Shown here: in pieces, positions 49,791-60,822 of the stretch
Layout of the letters: every line of letters starts with the position of its first letter
Position numbering within the stretch: the first letter of the stretch is position 1
Origin: Gyrodactylus bullatarudis
Taxonomy: Eukaryota; Platyhelminthes; Monogenea; Gyrodactylidea; Gyrodactylidae
Direction of reading: 5' to 3'
DNA: 64,000 bases
NCBI GenBank assembly: GCA_012064415.1
Contig: SSNU01000062.1
Coordinates: forward strand, 489,097 to 553,096
Notes under the pieces: generated by a model
The model's input: the letters and a program-made list of their open reading frames with translations, nothing else
Database searches by the model: none
Told to the model about the DNA's origin: nothing
Program-made: the position numbers and the translations under genes

Positions 49791-49950
49791 AATAGTTGAA
49801 GATTGAGTTAGTAGACATTTCGCATCACATTTTTCCAAGTATCAATATATTTTAGAGTCTGAACTTTTTAGCAAGGTTTTGAATTCTTGCCATATACATT
49901 TTAATTTTTAAGATTTTCAAATTTCATTAGTTGAAGCTAAAATTTGAAAT
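49791..49950. promoter_or_regulatory. Divergent promoter region of DENND1-like gene and TRAPPC12
   Basis: The two start codons are 160 bp apart in head-to-head arrangement. Both products act in membrane traffic, so shared regulation is plausible. No specific motif could be placed. Confidence 0.4.
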
Positions 49951-51517
49951 ATGTTTTCAAAAAATGTTGAGGATATTCCCGATATAGATTTCCTTTCAAG
50001 CGAACCTAGGCTAGATACAAATGAGAAATTTATTCTTGAAGGATGGTTACCATCTGAGTCCACACAAAAGCTTCTAAAATCTGTTAGCGTTGACCAAAAG
50101 GATTCTGCAAATTATACTTTACCTGGACTATTTAAACCCGAGTTTAACGCTGAAAATAACTCAATTAATCAAATTAAAAAATTATTTATTTCCTTAAAGT
50201 ATAGTCCTGAGGAGGCTGAATCTTTCTACAAGCCGATATCCCTGGAAAAAGTTTCTCCTGATGAAGAAGGCCTCATGTTCTTAATAGTAATTTTATTTCT
50301 ACTTACAAGATAGAAAAACGGCTGGTATATAGCTGCATGTGATTTGACTCATAGATTACTGACAAACTGTGGTCATGGACTTGGCCAAACTGGCCAAAAC
50401 ACTGCTATTCTCACTGAATATTCTGCTCATCTATGGTTGATTCGTTTCAATCTTCTTATAAAACTAGCACAGTTTGATATTGCTGATAGAGAAATGGATG
50501 CTTTTAATAGTATGGAAGCTCCAGACATTTACTACCAAGCTTTCCCATCTAAATACGGTAATAGGAAAGGTTCAATCATTCCTTTTTCCTTACGAATCCT
50601 ACACGCAATACTTCCTTATTATTTGAACAAAAAACGTGAATCTATAGAAAAGATTTATCTTCTTATACATACAATCAACTCTGTAAACTTGATAACTAAT
50701 CATTTATGTTTTAGATATTGAAGAACATAGAGTCAGGATACTCAGAAGATGGCTCAGTCGAAGTAAAAGACTCTAAATTAAGAAAAAGTTTGTGATTTTA
50801 TAACTCTTTTAGATTATCTATATGTTTGGTTGATGAGAAAGTTGCAGCTCTATCAACTTTCAAGCTGGCTCTATTTTTCTATTGGAGACTATGAATCTTC
50901 AATTATTTCAGCAGAAGAATGTCTCAAGTTGAGCGAGTCTCTATCGATTAAAACAGAAACTATTAACATCACAGCAGGAATCGGCAGAATATATCTCACA
51001 GTAATTTTTAAAATTAATTTACAGGTTGGCAATGTTGGCAAAGCGGAGGAGTATTTTGAAAAATCCCTTACATATCTAAACCCTGAGGATCCCGATTATT
51101 TCATCAATAAGAACCTTTATCTGTAATCATACTAATGATGAATAATTCATATTTTAGGTCAATGGTACATGTTGCTAAAGGAGAATATTTACAAGCTAAA
51201 GGATTAGTATTTGAGGCTTTAAGAAACCAGAGAGAATCTATCCGAGTAAAGGATAATTTTTAATCTTCTAGTTGTTAAATAATATTGCTGTCATTGAATT
51301 TTATCTTGGAAATATTTCAACTGCTATCAGTTATCTTGAAAGAATTGTAGAGATGGATGGAAAATTGGTGACCGATAAGACCGTCTCAGATCTTTGCATG
51401 ATGTACGAATTAGAATCTGGAAACGCAATTCATAAGAAAAAGATACTTTTGGGAAAACTTGCTTCCACTTGTGCTGATCGAATTAAACACCAGTCTTTCA
51501 AAATCCTAGATCAATGA
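49951..51517 (+). CDS. TRAPPC12: TRAPPC12 (TTC15) trafficking TPR protein (465 aa)
   Basis: A TRAPPIII-type tethering complex subunit working in ER-Golgi traffic. Seven exons give exactly 466 codons: 49951-50286, 50314-50682, 50715-50787, 50813-51000, 51025-51122, 51158-51245 and 51272-51517. All six introns are tiny: 27, 32, 25, 24, 35 and 26 nt. TPR-rich C-terminal landmarks are WLYFSIGDYESS, GIGRIYLTVGNVGKAEEYFE (continuous only after removing the 24-nt intron), LLNNIAVIEFYLGN and LCMMYELESG, which match the family's MYELES signature. Human TRAPPC12 has about 735 residues. The missing part is the disordered N-terminal region, so this is a compact form. Confidence 0.92.
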
Positions 51518-51895
51518 TTTCATAAAATAATTCTATAACTTGTCATGCTTTATCAAAAATATATTGTGATCATATTTAAAATTTATATTTTATATTACAA
51601 TCAGACAAGAATTTACATCTACTAAACCTATTAGATACGTTATGAGCTTTCATAATAATTGTGCTGGACTATTTGGGCAAAAGCAGGAATCTACAAAAAA
51701 GCCTTTTTCAATTTGAAATTTTCAAAACTTTTAAATTCAAAAAAATAACGCAAAACTATTAAAACAAAGAATTTTAATTCAAGAAGTATTTTTGTTTAGT
51801 TTTAATCGTCAAGATTGTGACAAATTGAATTTCACATTTCTCTAAGATCATCTTTAGAACTTGATAAATAGATTCTGTGAATAAATAAATACAGA

Positions 51896-52660
51896 ATGTC
51901 AGATTTTGTCAGTAAATTGAGTAATTATTGTCAAAAAGTCAATCGCAAGATAGATTTCGAGAAACCGGTATTCAACAATGAGATCAAGTCTCAACGCTGC
52001 AACATAAAAGATTTCTACGTTGAAGCAACGGCTAAAAGCAATGTTAAACTCAAATCTGTCATTTCCTTTGTTTCATATTACTTTTTATCAAGTATGAGCG
52101 CTTCTGAGTTATCAGATTATATCAAAAGTGGCTTCTCTGAATTTGGTGATAACCTTAACGACTTGATCTCAATTACTGTTTCAGGAAATAAAACGCTGAT
52201 ATCTTCCGATTTCGACTATCCTCCAGTCGAAGCCAGCCTACATAAATTTATGGATACTAATGAACATTGTGTTAAATTGTCACTTGATAAGTTGACTGCT
52301 ATAGGAAGAGGTATTGACATGTTAGAAGCTACCGAGTGTGGATCATATCTTTTTGGTCGTATCTATCATCTATTTGACAGACTTACGAAAGTGGATAAAA
52401 TCGAGGAAGTTAGTCAGAACATATCTGTCTTGAGATTAAACCCTGAAAATGACTTGGTTACTAAATTTGAATTGTTGAAGCAAAACTTTTACCTGGATAC
52501 AAAGTTTGTCTACTCAAAGTCTAAAGCAGGTATCCAGGCTATTATCAGAATAGAAAATTCATTTCCAGAAATAATAGTCAACGGTGATTTTTGTCAGAAA
52601 TTTTTATCCGCTAGAGATTCTGCCATCAAAAAGTTTATTGAACTTGTTGAAACCGATTAA
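51896..52660 (+). CDS. Single-exon protein, possibly with two divergent dsRNA-binding folds (254 aa)
   Basis: An uninterrupted 254-codon frame with protein-like composition, so a real gene is likely; the family is not recognised with certainty. The N-terminus (DFVSKLSNYCQK, later DFYVEATAKSN and a helix VISFVSYYFLSSM) follows the helix-strand-strand-strand-helix order of a dsRBD and resembles the first dsRBD of DHX9/MLE helicases in its opening. The last ~65 residues (FELLKQNFYLDTKFVY, then IIRIENSFPEIIVNG, then SARDSAIKKFIELVE) show the same order. The basic residues that usually contact RNA are weak. The role, if dsRNA-binding, is inferred only from fold pattern. It follows TRAPPC12 by 378 bp on the same strand. 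Confidence 0.6.
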   Translation: MSDFVSKLSNYCQKVNRKIDFEKPVFNNEIKSQRCNIKDFYVEATAKSNVKLKSVISFVSYYFLSSMSASELSDYIKSGFSEFGDNLNDLISITVSGNKTLISSDFDYPPVEASLHKFMDTNEHCVKLSLDKLTAIGRGIDMLEATECGSYLFGRIYHLFDRLTKVDKIEEVSQNISVLRLNPENDLVTKFELLKQNFYLDTKFVYSKSKAGIQAIIRIENSFPEIIVNGDFCQKFLSARDSAIKKFIELVETD

Positions 52661-54315
52661 TTACTTTTGAATGGATTCCGTTAATGCAATTGACATGTAA
52701 GCTTTGTCTATTGATAGATTATGCTATTTTTGTAAACCAAAGAATTCTTATTATTTTTATTTCTAAAAATATACTATTCAAAATTTTATGATTTTTTTCT
52801 CAGTATGATAATGCATTAATATATAACATGAATTAATGATTTATTGAATCATGTATGAAATCAAAATTTAAATTTCTAAAATTCCTGTTTGTTTTGCTCA
52901 TTAAAATTACAAATTTTTTTAATGAAGCATATCTAGATTCTAGACCCTAGATTAGAAAAAAACAAATCCCCATAAAATTTCCTTTAAAGAAAACTCCTTT
53001 CTATCTGGTCAATCCTCTAGGCTTGTATTGGTCAAGATTTGAATTTCACTTGGTTATCAATGAAAATTTGATGGAAATTCAGATTTGAATGTTCAATTAT
53101 ATTTCATACTTTTGTGAATTTGAGAAAAACTAATTACAGATAGTAAATAGTATTTACTAGGCTAGGGTGAAATTTTAAACCTCATATTAGGACCAACTTT
53201 TCTGATAGAACTATCAATTCTAAGCATTATTTTGTATTGAAGCATGTGTCGAAAATGATTCTCCATTATGTCATTCGGTTTTAAAAATACAAAATTTCTC
53301 AAATCGGCGCTCAACGAGCGGCTCAATTTACAAAAATAGTAATCTTGTCATCTAAAGGGGCTTTGTGGCTATTTTCGTTATTTTATCATGTCAATTGGAT
53401 GTTGTGGGAAAAATGGAGAATGACTTTCGCGCTTTTAAATTATTGAAAACATGATCTGAGTACTAAAATTTATCAGAAAAGTAAGTCCTCTCGTGAGTTG
53501 TTCGGAGAAAAAAATTTCACCCTTGTCTACTTTTATTTACTAAATAGAGATTTAAATATAGAGATTCAAAATTAAATATTTTTATTTAAAAGAGGTAAAT
53601 TATTAAAAATGACGAAAAAAATTACCGTGAATTTTGAAACTCGGGGAGTTTATTTGACATTTTGATGTCTAAAAACTAAAATATAAGAATTTTCGGAAAA
53701 ATCTAATCCTTGTCTTCTCTGATCGAATCATGGAGAAATATTTTTTTGGAATTTTGATCTGTTGGTCGTCGATAAATTGTTTTATTTTACTATAAGTTAA
53801 GTTTTACTTGCAAGTATTTTGATAATTTTTCAACATAAACTTATATTATACATTCATAAACAGCAAAAAAAATTTGATTTTCGAAGACACAGGGAAGAAA
53901 GGATGATATTGTCTAATTTATATTTAAACTCTATTCATCATATCAAAAATTAGCAAATCCTATAAATATGTGATAAAATCCCCTTTTGCACTTGCGTATA
54001 TTCATACTCACTTGAGTCAGTTTGAAAATTATATTTCTCACTACAACTGTTGTATTTCTCAACACATGCATTTCTCTCAAACAAACACTCATTCACTCAA
54101 TAACATGAAGAGAATGGAATTTGTCTGCCTATTTTTCTTGTAAACTCTTTCTCGCTATAAAAATTTGAATTTCAATAAATGCATTTGAGTGTACAAATTT
54201 CTTTTTCAACCCTACATGCAACTACCAAACGTTTAGCTTGCGAAATTTATTGAAAGCAAAAAGAGATTTATAAACGCAAAGTATCAATTTCATAGAGCAG
54301 GAAATTCTGGTTACA
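52661..54315. other. Intergenic with one palindromic element
   Basis: No exons seen. It contains an imperfect inverted-repeat element at 53158-53530, listed separately, and otherwise AT-rich DNA. Confidence 0.5.
53158..53530. repeat. Imperfect 370-bp inverted-repeat element
   Basis: The left end (GCTAGGGTGAAATTTTAAACC, then AACTTTTCTGATAGA) is matched in reverse complement by the right end (TATCAGAAAAGTAAG, then AAATTTCACCCTTGTC). Further in, GAAAATGATTCTCCATTA pairs with AATGGAGAATGACTTTC. It has foldback structure and no coding potential. Confidence 0.6.
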
Positions 54316-57300
54316 ATGAAATTCAACAAGACTGTCATTAGGAATACTGAAGATATCTTGGTGAGTATTTTCCCTTTAAAGATATTCTTGATAGCCTTCC
54401 AAGTCGATTATATGCAATCGATATGACGCGAAAACGGGAGAACTATTACCGGAAGTGAGAAAAATATCTTAAAAATTAAAAAAAACCACAGACTGCCAGT
54501 TATGTTCTCGAATTAATTGAGAATTCTCCTCAAGATGATATAGGAAATAGTCAGTTTTTTGTTGACAAAGCTCACAATTTAAAAGAGGTATGAGTAAATT
54601 TCCATAAAAACTCCATTTTAGTTTGTAGACGTGGAAGAAATAGACGAGGTAAATTTTCCATTTTTTAACAATTTTATAATTATCACCAGGATCAAATATC
54701 TGCGAATGAAGTTAAGGAGGAAAACTATCCACGTTACAAACCAGATTACGTAAGAAATACATTCATGTAAAAATATAAAGCTTAGTATGAGTCATACCGT
54801 ATGACTCCTAACCTGTTACTTTTAAGGGGAGTATCTTTAATAACACTAGGGGAAAAAAAAAAAATGCGATAAATTTTTGCGACAAATTTTTTATAATGTA
54901 AAATTTTACGCAGATTCTGAATCTGGTTCCAAAAATTTCCTAAGTTGCTCAGTTTTTGCGCAATTCGCGAAAAACCGAAATAGCACAATTTTCATAATCG
55001 GGACTTGAATAAATCAATTTTTCGACTTGATCCTTAGACATTTCAGAGTCAAATTTGATATCATTTGAAAGAGCATAAAATTCTCTATAAGACGCTTTCA
55101 AGTTCAAACGTGCTTTTGGAATGGATCATCCTCAAAATTGGTCTTAAAGTTGAAAAAAGATGAAAAATTAGCGAAAAATGCCATGCACTTTTTTGTTTTT
55201 ACCCTTCAACAGGCTATCTTATTTTGATAAAATCTCAAATTTTAATGGGGGAAAGAATGTGAAATTTATTTCTCTATCCAATGATACCTCGTATGACCAT
55301 TTATCTTTTTTGGTTCAGAAGTTATTCAAGGTTTTTTCATTAGTGATTTCACTCAATTTTTCTCGATTTATTTTTTCTCGATTCTGATTGGTTCATTTTG
55401 ATTAGCACAATAATTTCGTATAAAACTGAAGGATTTATAATAAATGATTAAATCAGTATAGACAATAACAGGGATTTGTATATTTATAAAAAAACTTATA
55501 ATCTACAAAGTGTTAATCATTTTGAGGGTTCTATAGATTCCTGAATCTGGAGTAGGGGTGTTATTAATAAACTTAATTATAAAGGTAAAATTAACTAGAA
55601 ATATTTCGTTCTAGGTGCTTAGGTAATATATCCCAGCACCTAGAAAGAAATATTTCTAGTTAACCTTTGTAAGTATAGGTGCTGCACTAGGTATACATTA
55701 GTAAAATTAAATTTTGAGATTCTTTTGTTTGACTGATGTGCTTAACCCCTTCGAACCCATAAGAAAGCAGTTATAGTCTAAAATAGTTGATTACGATTAA
55801 TAGGTCGTATGCGAAGGAGTTAAGCACTTCTACCGAACTACAGTTCTAAATTTCACATTGATTTATACCTTTTAAAGTCTGAAGCGATTCTCACTCGAAT
55901 AAATTTAACAGATGATAAATAAATAGGGTTTTATTTAATTCTGGAAATTTCAGATAAAATTTCAAATAAAATAATTTTCCCGGAGAAGATTCTAGGAATT
56001 TTTCTCAGAACCCCACTTATTTTACTTACTATTGAGCAAACTTATAAGTACTCACTTTGAGAATTACGAATACAATTCTTTAAAAAGGGTGTATTTCAAT
56101 AAATCTTCATGCAATGTAAATAAATAAGCATATATTTTCAATTTAGAGTAGAGTTTCGATTGAATTTAAGTTATCTAACGTAAGTTTTGGGGTTATGGTT
56201 TTCATGAAAAATGTTCTACATAACAAAATTCCATTTTCATTTAGTCTGGGAATAGTCCAAAAGCCATAGACATGTTGTCACAGGAGGATTTTAATTTGAT
56301 AACACTCATCCGTCATAATGAGTAGGTTTTGGAATCTTTAACTGTAAGATTGAGATCATTTCATGGATGTCCGCCGTTACAATTAAATCAGGACCTGGCT
56401 AGAGACTGCGAGGAGTTTGCTCGTTTCTTAGCCATCAAAAAACGTCTAGTTCATAGTAATGGAAATTATGGTGAAAATTTAGCAATGCAGTCATGTCCAC
56501 TTAGGAGTAATGGTGAGTTGAAAAGATTAAAATCAAAAGCATACTCTAAATCTAAAAAAAAATCTATAGATTGTAATTTAAAATTGTTTAGCACATCAGA
56601 AAGCTTATTCAGTTGTGAACAGTAGGGGTAGATCATAGAAATCAAAAATTAGAATATTGCAAAGTCTATCATTAGAGAGTCAATACTATCATATTTTTTT
56701 TCGAAAAAAAATTTATAACCCGAGATAATTTCAAAGACTTAGAACTTATAAGCTATAAGGGCCTCAAAAATAGTACCATACCAAATAAAAAATAGTATTA
56801 GTACGAAAATATTGTCGAACCTCATCAAGAATATTATTATTAGATTCTGAACTCATATGGAAGGTTAGAGAACAACAAGCGTATATTCGAGTGATATTAT
56901 ATTTCGCCGGGTCTGTTCAGACTCTACCCCGGTTAACATATATATACTATTACAATGCTCTATTTGGGACCTTCCATTGGTTCATTTTGACATCGCAACT
57001 ACCTTCAGAAGGGTGGAGAACTGGTTGTAAAATTCATCTCTGGATCAGCTAATTACTTTGGCCTTTGGAGAAAGTTGTCGATTTGTAAAGCTCAAACCAA
57101 ATCTATGTGTCCACAAGGAGTTTGCAAATAAATTAGGATTCAAAGGTGGTGATGTCCATATCAAAAGCAAGCAGATTGCGAAAATCGGAATCTCTCTTAT
57201 TACTAATTACAGGTTGACTGGTAATTTGATTATCAACTATTGTTGACTTCTCATTGTTTTCACATTTTGCCAATCCTGTAATAGTTGCTGGGGCTGTACA

Positions 57301-59303
57301 CTGGATAGGATATAGAAGATTATCAGCTTTAGCTAACGTCTCATTAATTTCAGTTTCTTTTTCTTTTTCCGTCTCATTTTGTGTAGAGCAATGGGTGGGA
57401 GTTCCAACATCTAGATTCAGAATTCTTCCGATTTTCGCAATCTGCTTGCTTTTGATGTGGACACACCACCTTTGAATCCTAATTTATTTGCAAACTCCTT
57501 GTGGACATATAGATTTGGTTTGAGTTTTACAAATCGAAAACTTTCTCAAAAGGCCAAAGTAATTAGCTGATCCAGAGATGAATTTTACAACCAGTTCTGC
57601 ACCCTTCCGAAGGTAGTTGCGATGTCAAAATGAACCAATGGAAGGTCCCAAATAGAGCATTGTAATAGTATATATATGTTAACAGGGGTAGAGTCTGAAC
57701 AGACCCGGCGAAATATAATATCACTCGAATATACGCTTGTTGTTCTCTAACCTTCCATATGAGTTCAGAATCTAACAAAAAATAGTATCTCATAAAGTTA
57801 AAAATAAGAAGAAAATAGTACTTTGATGAAAATTTAAGAGATTTTGAGTAAAAAATAGTACTCGACAGAAAATTCTTGCAAAATTATTTAATTCTGTAGG
57901 AGCCCTGCATTATGTTACACAATTGTCGAAAAATTAAAAAATCCACGTTATATATGAAATTGAGAAAAGAACGTCCAATCAGGTTAAAATAACCATTTTA
58001 CTTTAAAACATAGGGAAAACCCTCACAGACCTTCAAATCTTGTGTCATCAAAATTTCTGATTTTTTGTCAAATTTTTTTCACCATTTACCTGTTATAGCG
58101 CATATTTTATAAAATATATCCTTATAGTTTAAATTTTTAATTCTACGGAATAATTTTTGACTACTACTAGCTCAGAAATCTAGTTACCCATTCATCAGAA
58201 ATTTAATTGGTCGTTTATTAGTTGAAAAATACTATACTCTGATACTTAATTCAGAAAAATAGTACTAAAAAGTACCGGGACAACAATTTAGTGCAGAAAT
58301 AGTTCCAGCTATCTTTAAATTGGGATAAGATGGGCAGATTTTTTTCTTCAGATTATTGCAACTCAGTCAGTCTTTAGTCTAGTGTAAAAATAGACCAAAT
58401 AGTACTTTTTTGAGCCCCTAGTTAAAAGTTATAACTAATGTCTCCAATAATTTTATCGAACGATTTTTTTAAAAACTTCGAATAGAAAAATTTTAGATAA
58501 CTTATTATATTACATGTACTAACAAGAAATAAGGCCTTTGAATATTTCGCCTGGTAAGTTTATAAATACATTTTGTTCAAGAAATCTTACAGTATTATTC
58601 ACAGGTTTTTTCTTCTTCTTAGACATTCACTTTGGTATACCAAAATGAATGTTTCTAAATATAGGATAAATTGAGACCTCAAGCTAATTTTCGGTATTTT
58701 TTGGTACCAGGCCTAGTGAACAGTCATAGTTACTATACTTAGATATAAACTAAATGTTTCATATAAAAATATAATATATTTTTAGCTTATACTTTCGAGT
58801 AACAAGATAAATATTTTAACAGACTTTTGTTGTCATTGATTAGCAATCATGATTAGTGTAATCTGACTGATATGTTTATAGATGTTTGGCAAAATCTTAT
58901 ATCTTGAACATTTCTTCAAGCCTGAAAATTCCAGACACTGAACGGACAAATACGTCTGGTTTAGAAATAGCTTTGCCTTGAATTATTCTATCCAAATAAA
59001 TTTGAAAAATCAACAGATAATTAATTTGATTTTTCATCTCCCATAGGTAAATTTCCTACAGATATTTGGTACCAGGAAATATTGGATCATGATTTTAAGA
59101 ACAATGCATACGCTGATAAATCTGGACATTTCTCTCAGGTTATCTGGAAAAGTTCAAAGTATGCTGGCTTCGGATATGCTGTTGATGCAGAATCGATGAA
59201 TGTCTGGGTCGTCGGAAGGTATTTGCCGAGTGGAAATATTCGAAATTATTATGTTGAAAATGTTCCATTACCATTAAATGGAAGGATTGAACTACCTAAA
59301 TAA
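54316..59303 (+). CDS. CAP-superfamily protein 1, GAPR-1-like (241 aa)
   Basis: A CAP (CRISP/antigen 5/PR-1) domain of the intracellular GAPR-1/GLIPR2 type; no signal peptide is seen. Exons 54316-54360, 54492-54587, 54622-54648, 54690-54749, 56245-56321, 56349-56512 and 59047-59303 give 242 codons. The ~100-residue N-terminal region is acidic and short-exoned. The CAP domain then reads LIRHNELRSFHGCPPL, HSNGNYGENLA, GHFSQVIWKSS and VVGRYLPSGNI, keeping both His and the Glu residues that line the CAP cavity. A 27-nt intron splits the domain start. The last intron (2534 nt) contains a 936-bp inverted repeat, and the 1495-nt intron carries the family B repeat. Further exons in that 1495-nt gap cannot be excluded. 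It is tandem with a close paralogue. Confidence 0.85.
54789..54807. repeat. Short perfect palindrome
   Basis: GAGTCATACCGTATGACTC: 9-bp arms around a single base, just inside the 1495-nt CAP1 intron. It may be a binding site or chance. Confidence 0.35.
55591..55690. repeat. Family B palindromic repeat, fuller copy
   Basis: TAACTAGAAATATTTCGTTC (55593 on) is the inverted counterpart of GAAAGAAATATTTCTAGTTA (55643-55662), so this copy forms a hairpin around CTAGGTGCTTAGG/CAGCACCTAG. The right half matches 25814-25869 almost exactly, ending CTTTGTAAGTATAGGTGCTG. Confidence 0.7.
56840..57775. repeat. 936-bp long inverted repeat (hairpin) in CAP1 intron
   Basis: Arm 1 (56840-57190, 351 bp) and arm 2 (57426-57775, 350 bp) are inverted copies. 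I count about 9 differences, so roughly 97% identity. They flank a 235-bp spacer. In the spacer the minus strand is open and its Asn/Thr/Glu-rich frame continues from arm 2 into arm 1, as if part of a coding sequence was duplicated in inverted orientation. No transposase or known domain was recognised. A transcript would fold into a ~350-bp hairpin. Confidence 0.9.
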
Positions 59304-60822
59304 ATCCCTTTATATATAAAATAAAATTAATTTCATCACTTTATAGAATTGAATATGGAAAGAGCTTTAGCACTAAGAAAATTTTTATTGATTTGAAAGT
59401 GAAAGGATGATCAAAAGATGTCGTTCAGGATCAGAAAAGAAAGCCGAATATCGGCATCAAATTTTCGAAAATCCACCCTATTAGAGGGATTCTGACTTAT
59501 CGAAATTTCATTGATTTTCAAGTAGTGATAATGATCAAGAAATAAGAAATTCAACTCCCAAACGATAATGAGATGAAGTGTCAGAACAAAATTGTATAAT
59601 CTTGATCCTTAAAAGCTTCTTCTTATCACTCACCCTCTTTCAAATCAATAAAAAAATTCATCTCAAAGTTCAAATAAATAGATAGTATTTGGTGTTATGA
59701 TATAGGTATTGGGTAACTGAGAAGAGAAGTCCTATTGAGCTGGGACTTTATTAAGTTGAGTGAACCATAATAACTGGCTCCTAGGTAACAAGATAAACAA
59801 CAGATTAATAATAAAAATCATAGAGTTCTTTTAAAGGATATAATTGGCGTATATTCGACCACCATAACACCTTTCCTCTCGAATGTTGGAAGATTAACCA
59901 ACATAATTAAGTTGTTTTGATTATTCAGATTCACTGGGTTGGCTTTCGATCGATATCTCAGTTGCCTCGATTTTAAGCATTTGAATGATTTGAGTGTCTA
60001 GTTTTATTGGGGCTGTAAAATGCTCACTTGTCACCTTCCTTCGTGATCGTTCTTTTCTTAAATGAGAGCAAATTATTAGGTTCATCGATGCCATTTTTGT
60101 TAGTGGGCATGACAGATTGCATGGAGTCTTTCATATTGAAATCTGGAAGAAAATTTTTATTTTTGCTAAAAATATGACCATTTTTTGAATTTAAAATTTG
60201 AACATTTTTGAACTTAAAGTCTATATTGATTTTAAAATTGTTGTTTAATCAAAATTTGTTTTCTATGACCGTGATTAGATTCAGCAATAAAAATTTTCCT
60301 CTCAACCAATTATTAAACTGAAATCAACAAAGATTTTCAGCTCAACGAAATTGGAAAAAAATAGTCATTCGGATGAGGTGTGCAATTGAATAAAAATGCA
60401 ACCAATTTATCGAGCCTTTTTTGCATTATAATGAAAATTAAAATTATTACGTAAAATAAAAGTATTTTCTCTTGTTTTGCATTTTTTTTTATATTTCATT
60501 GACATAAATTTACTCAAAAATGTTATTTAATTGTTATGTTATTTAAAGAAATTATAAAAAATATTTGATATCAAAATCTAATCAATCAAAAGTTTGTGTT
60601 TTCAATCAACGATGATGAAATTATGAAATGTTTAAGAAAAAGTAGTGAAAAATATTCAAGTATTCATGTCATTCCTCATCAATATAAATATACCGTATGA
60701 GCATTATACTGAAATAATTTTCTTTGCAAGTAAGTTATACTCTTCTTCTCTAAACAACATGTCCCTCGATTAATTTATTTTATTACAGAAGAATAAACTT
60801 TGACAGTTATCTACACAAAATC
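59304..60822. other. Intergenic between the tandem CAP genes
   Basis: Starts with AATAAA-like strings overlapping and following the CAP1 stop. It then contains the family A element at 59381-59665 and about 1.1 kb of AT-rich DNA in which I see no exon. Confidence 0.5.
59381..59665. mobile_element. Family A foldback/MITE-like element, best-preserved copy
   Basis: The left end ATTTTTATTGATTTGAAAGT is inverted at the right end (CTTTCAAATCAATAAAAAAA), followed by further partly matching inner sequence (GATCAAAAG / CTTAAAAG). The ~285-bp body shares boxes with 4190-4345, 12101-12378, 13455-13570 and 16493-16615. Non-coding. Confidence 0.7.

Noticed and set aside
57058..57246. 62-codon Lys/Cys-containing plus frame in the hairpin arm
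   Set aside because: No recognisable zinc-finger or transposase spacing, and it ends in the spacer. Kept only as part of the inverted-repeat finding.
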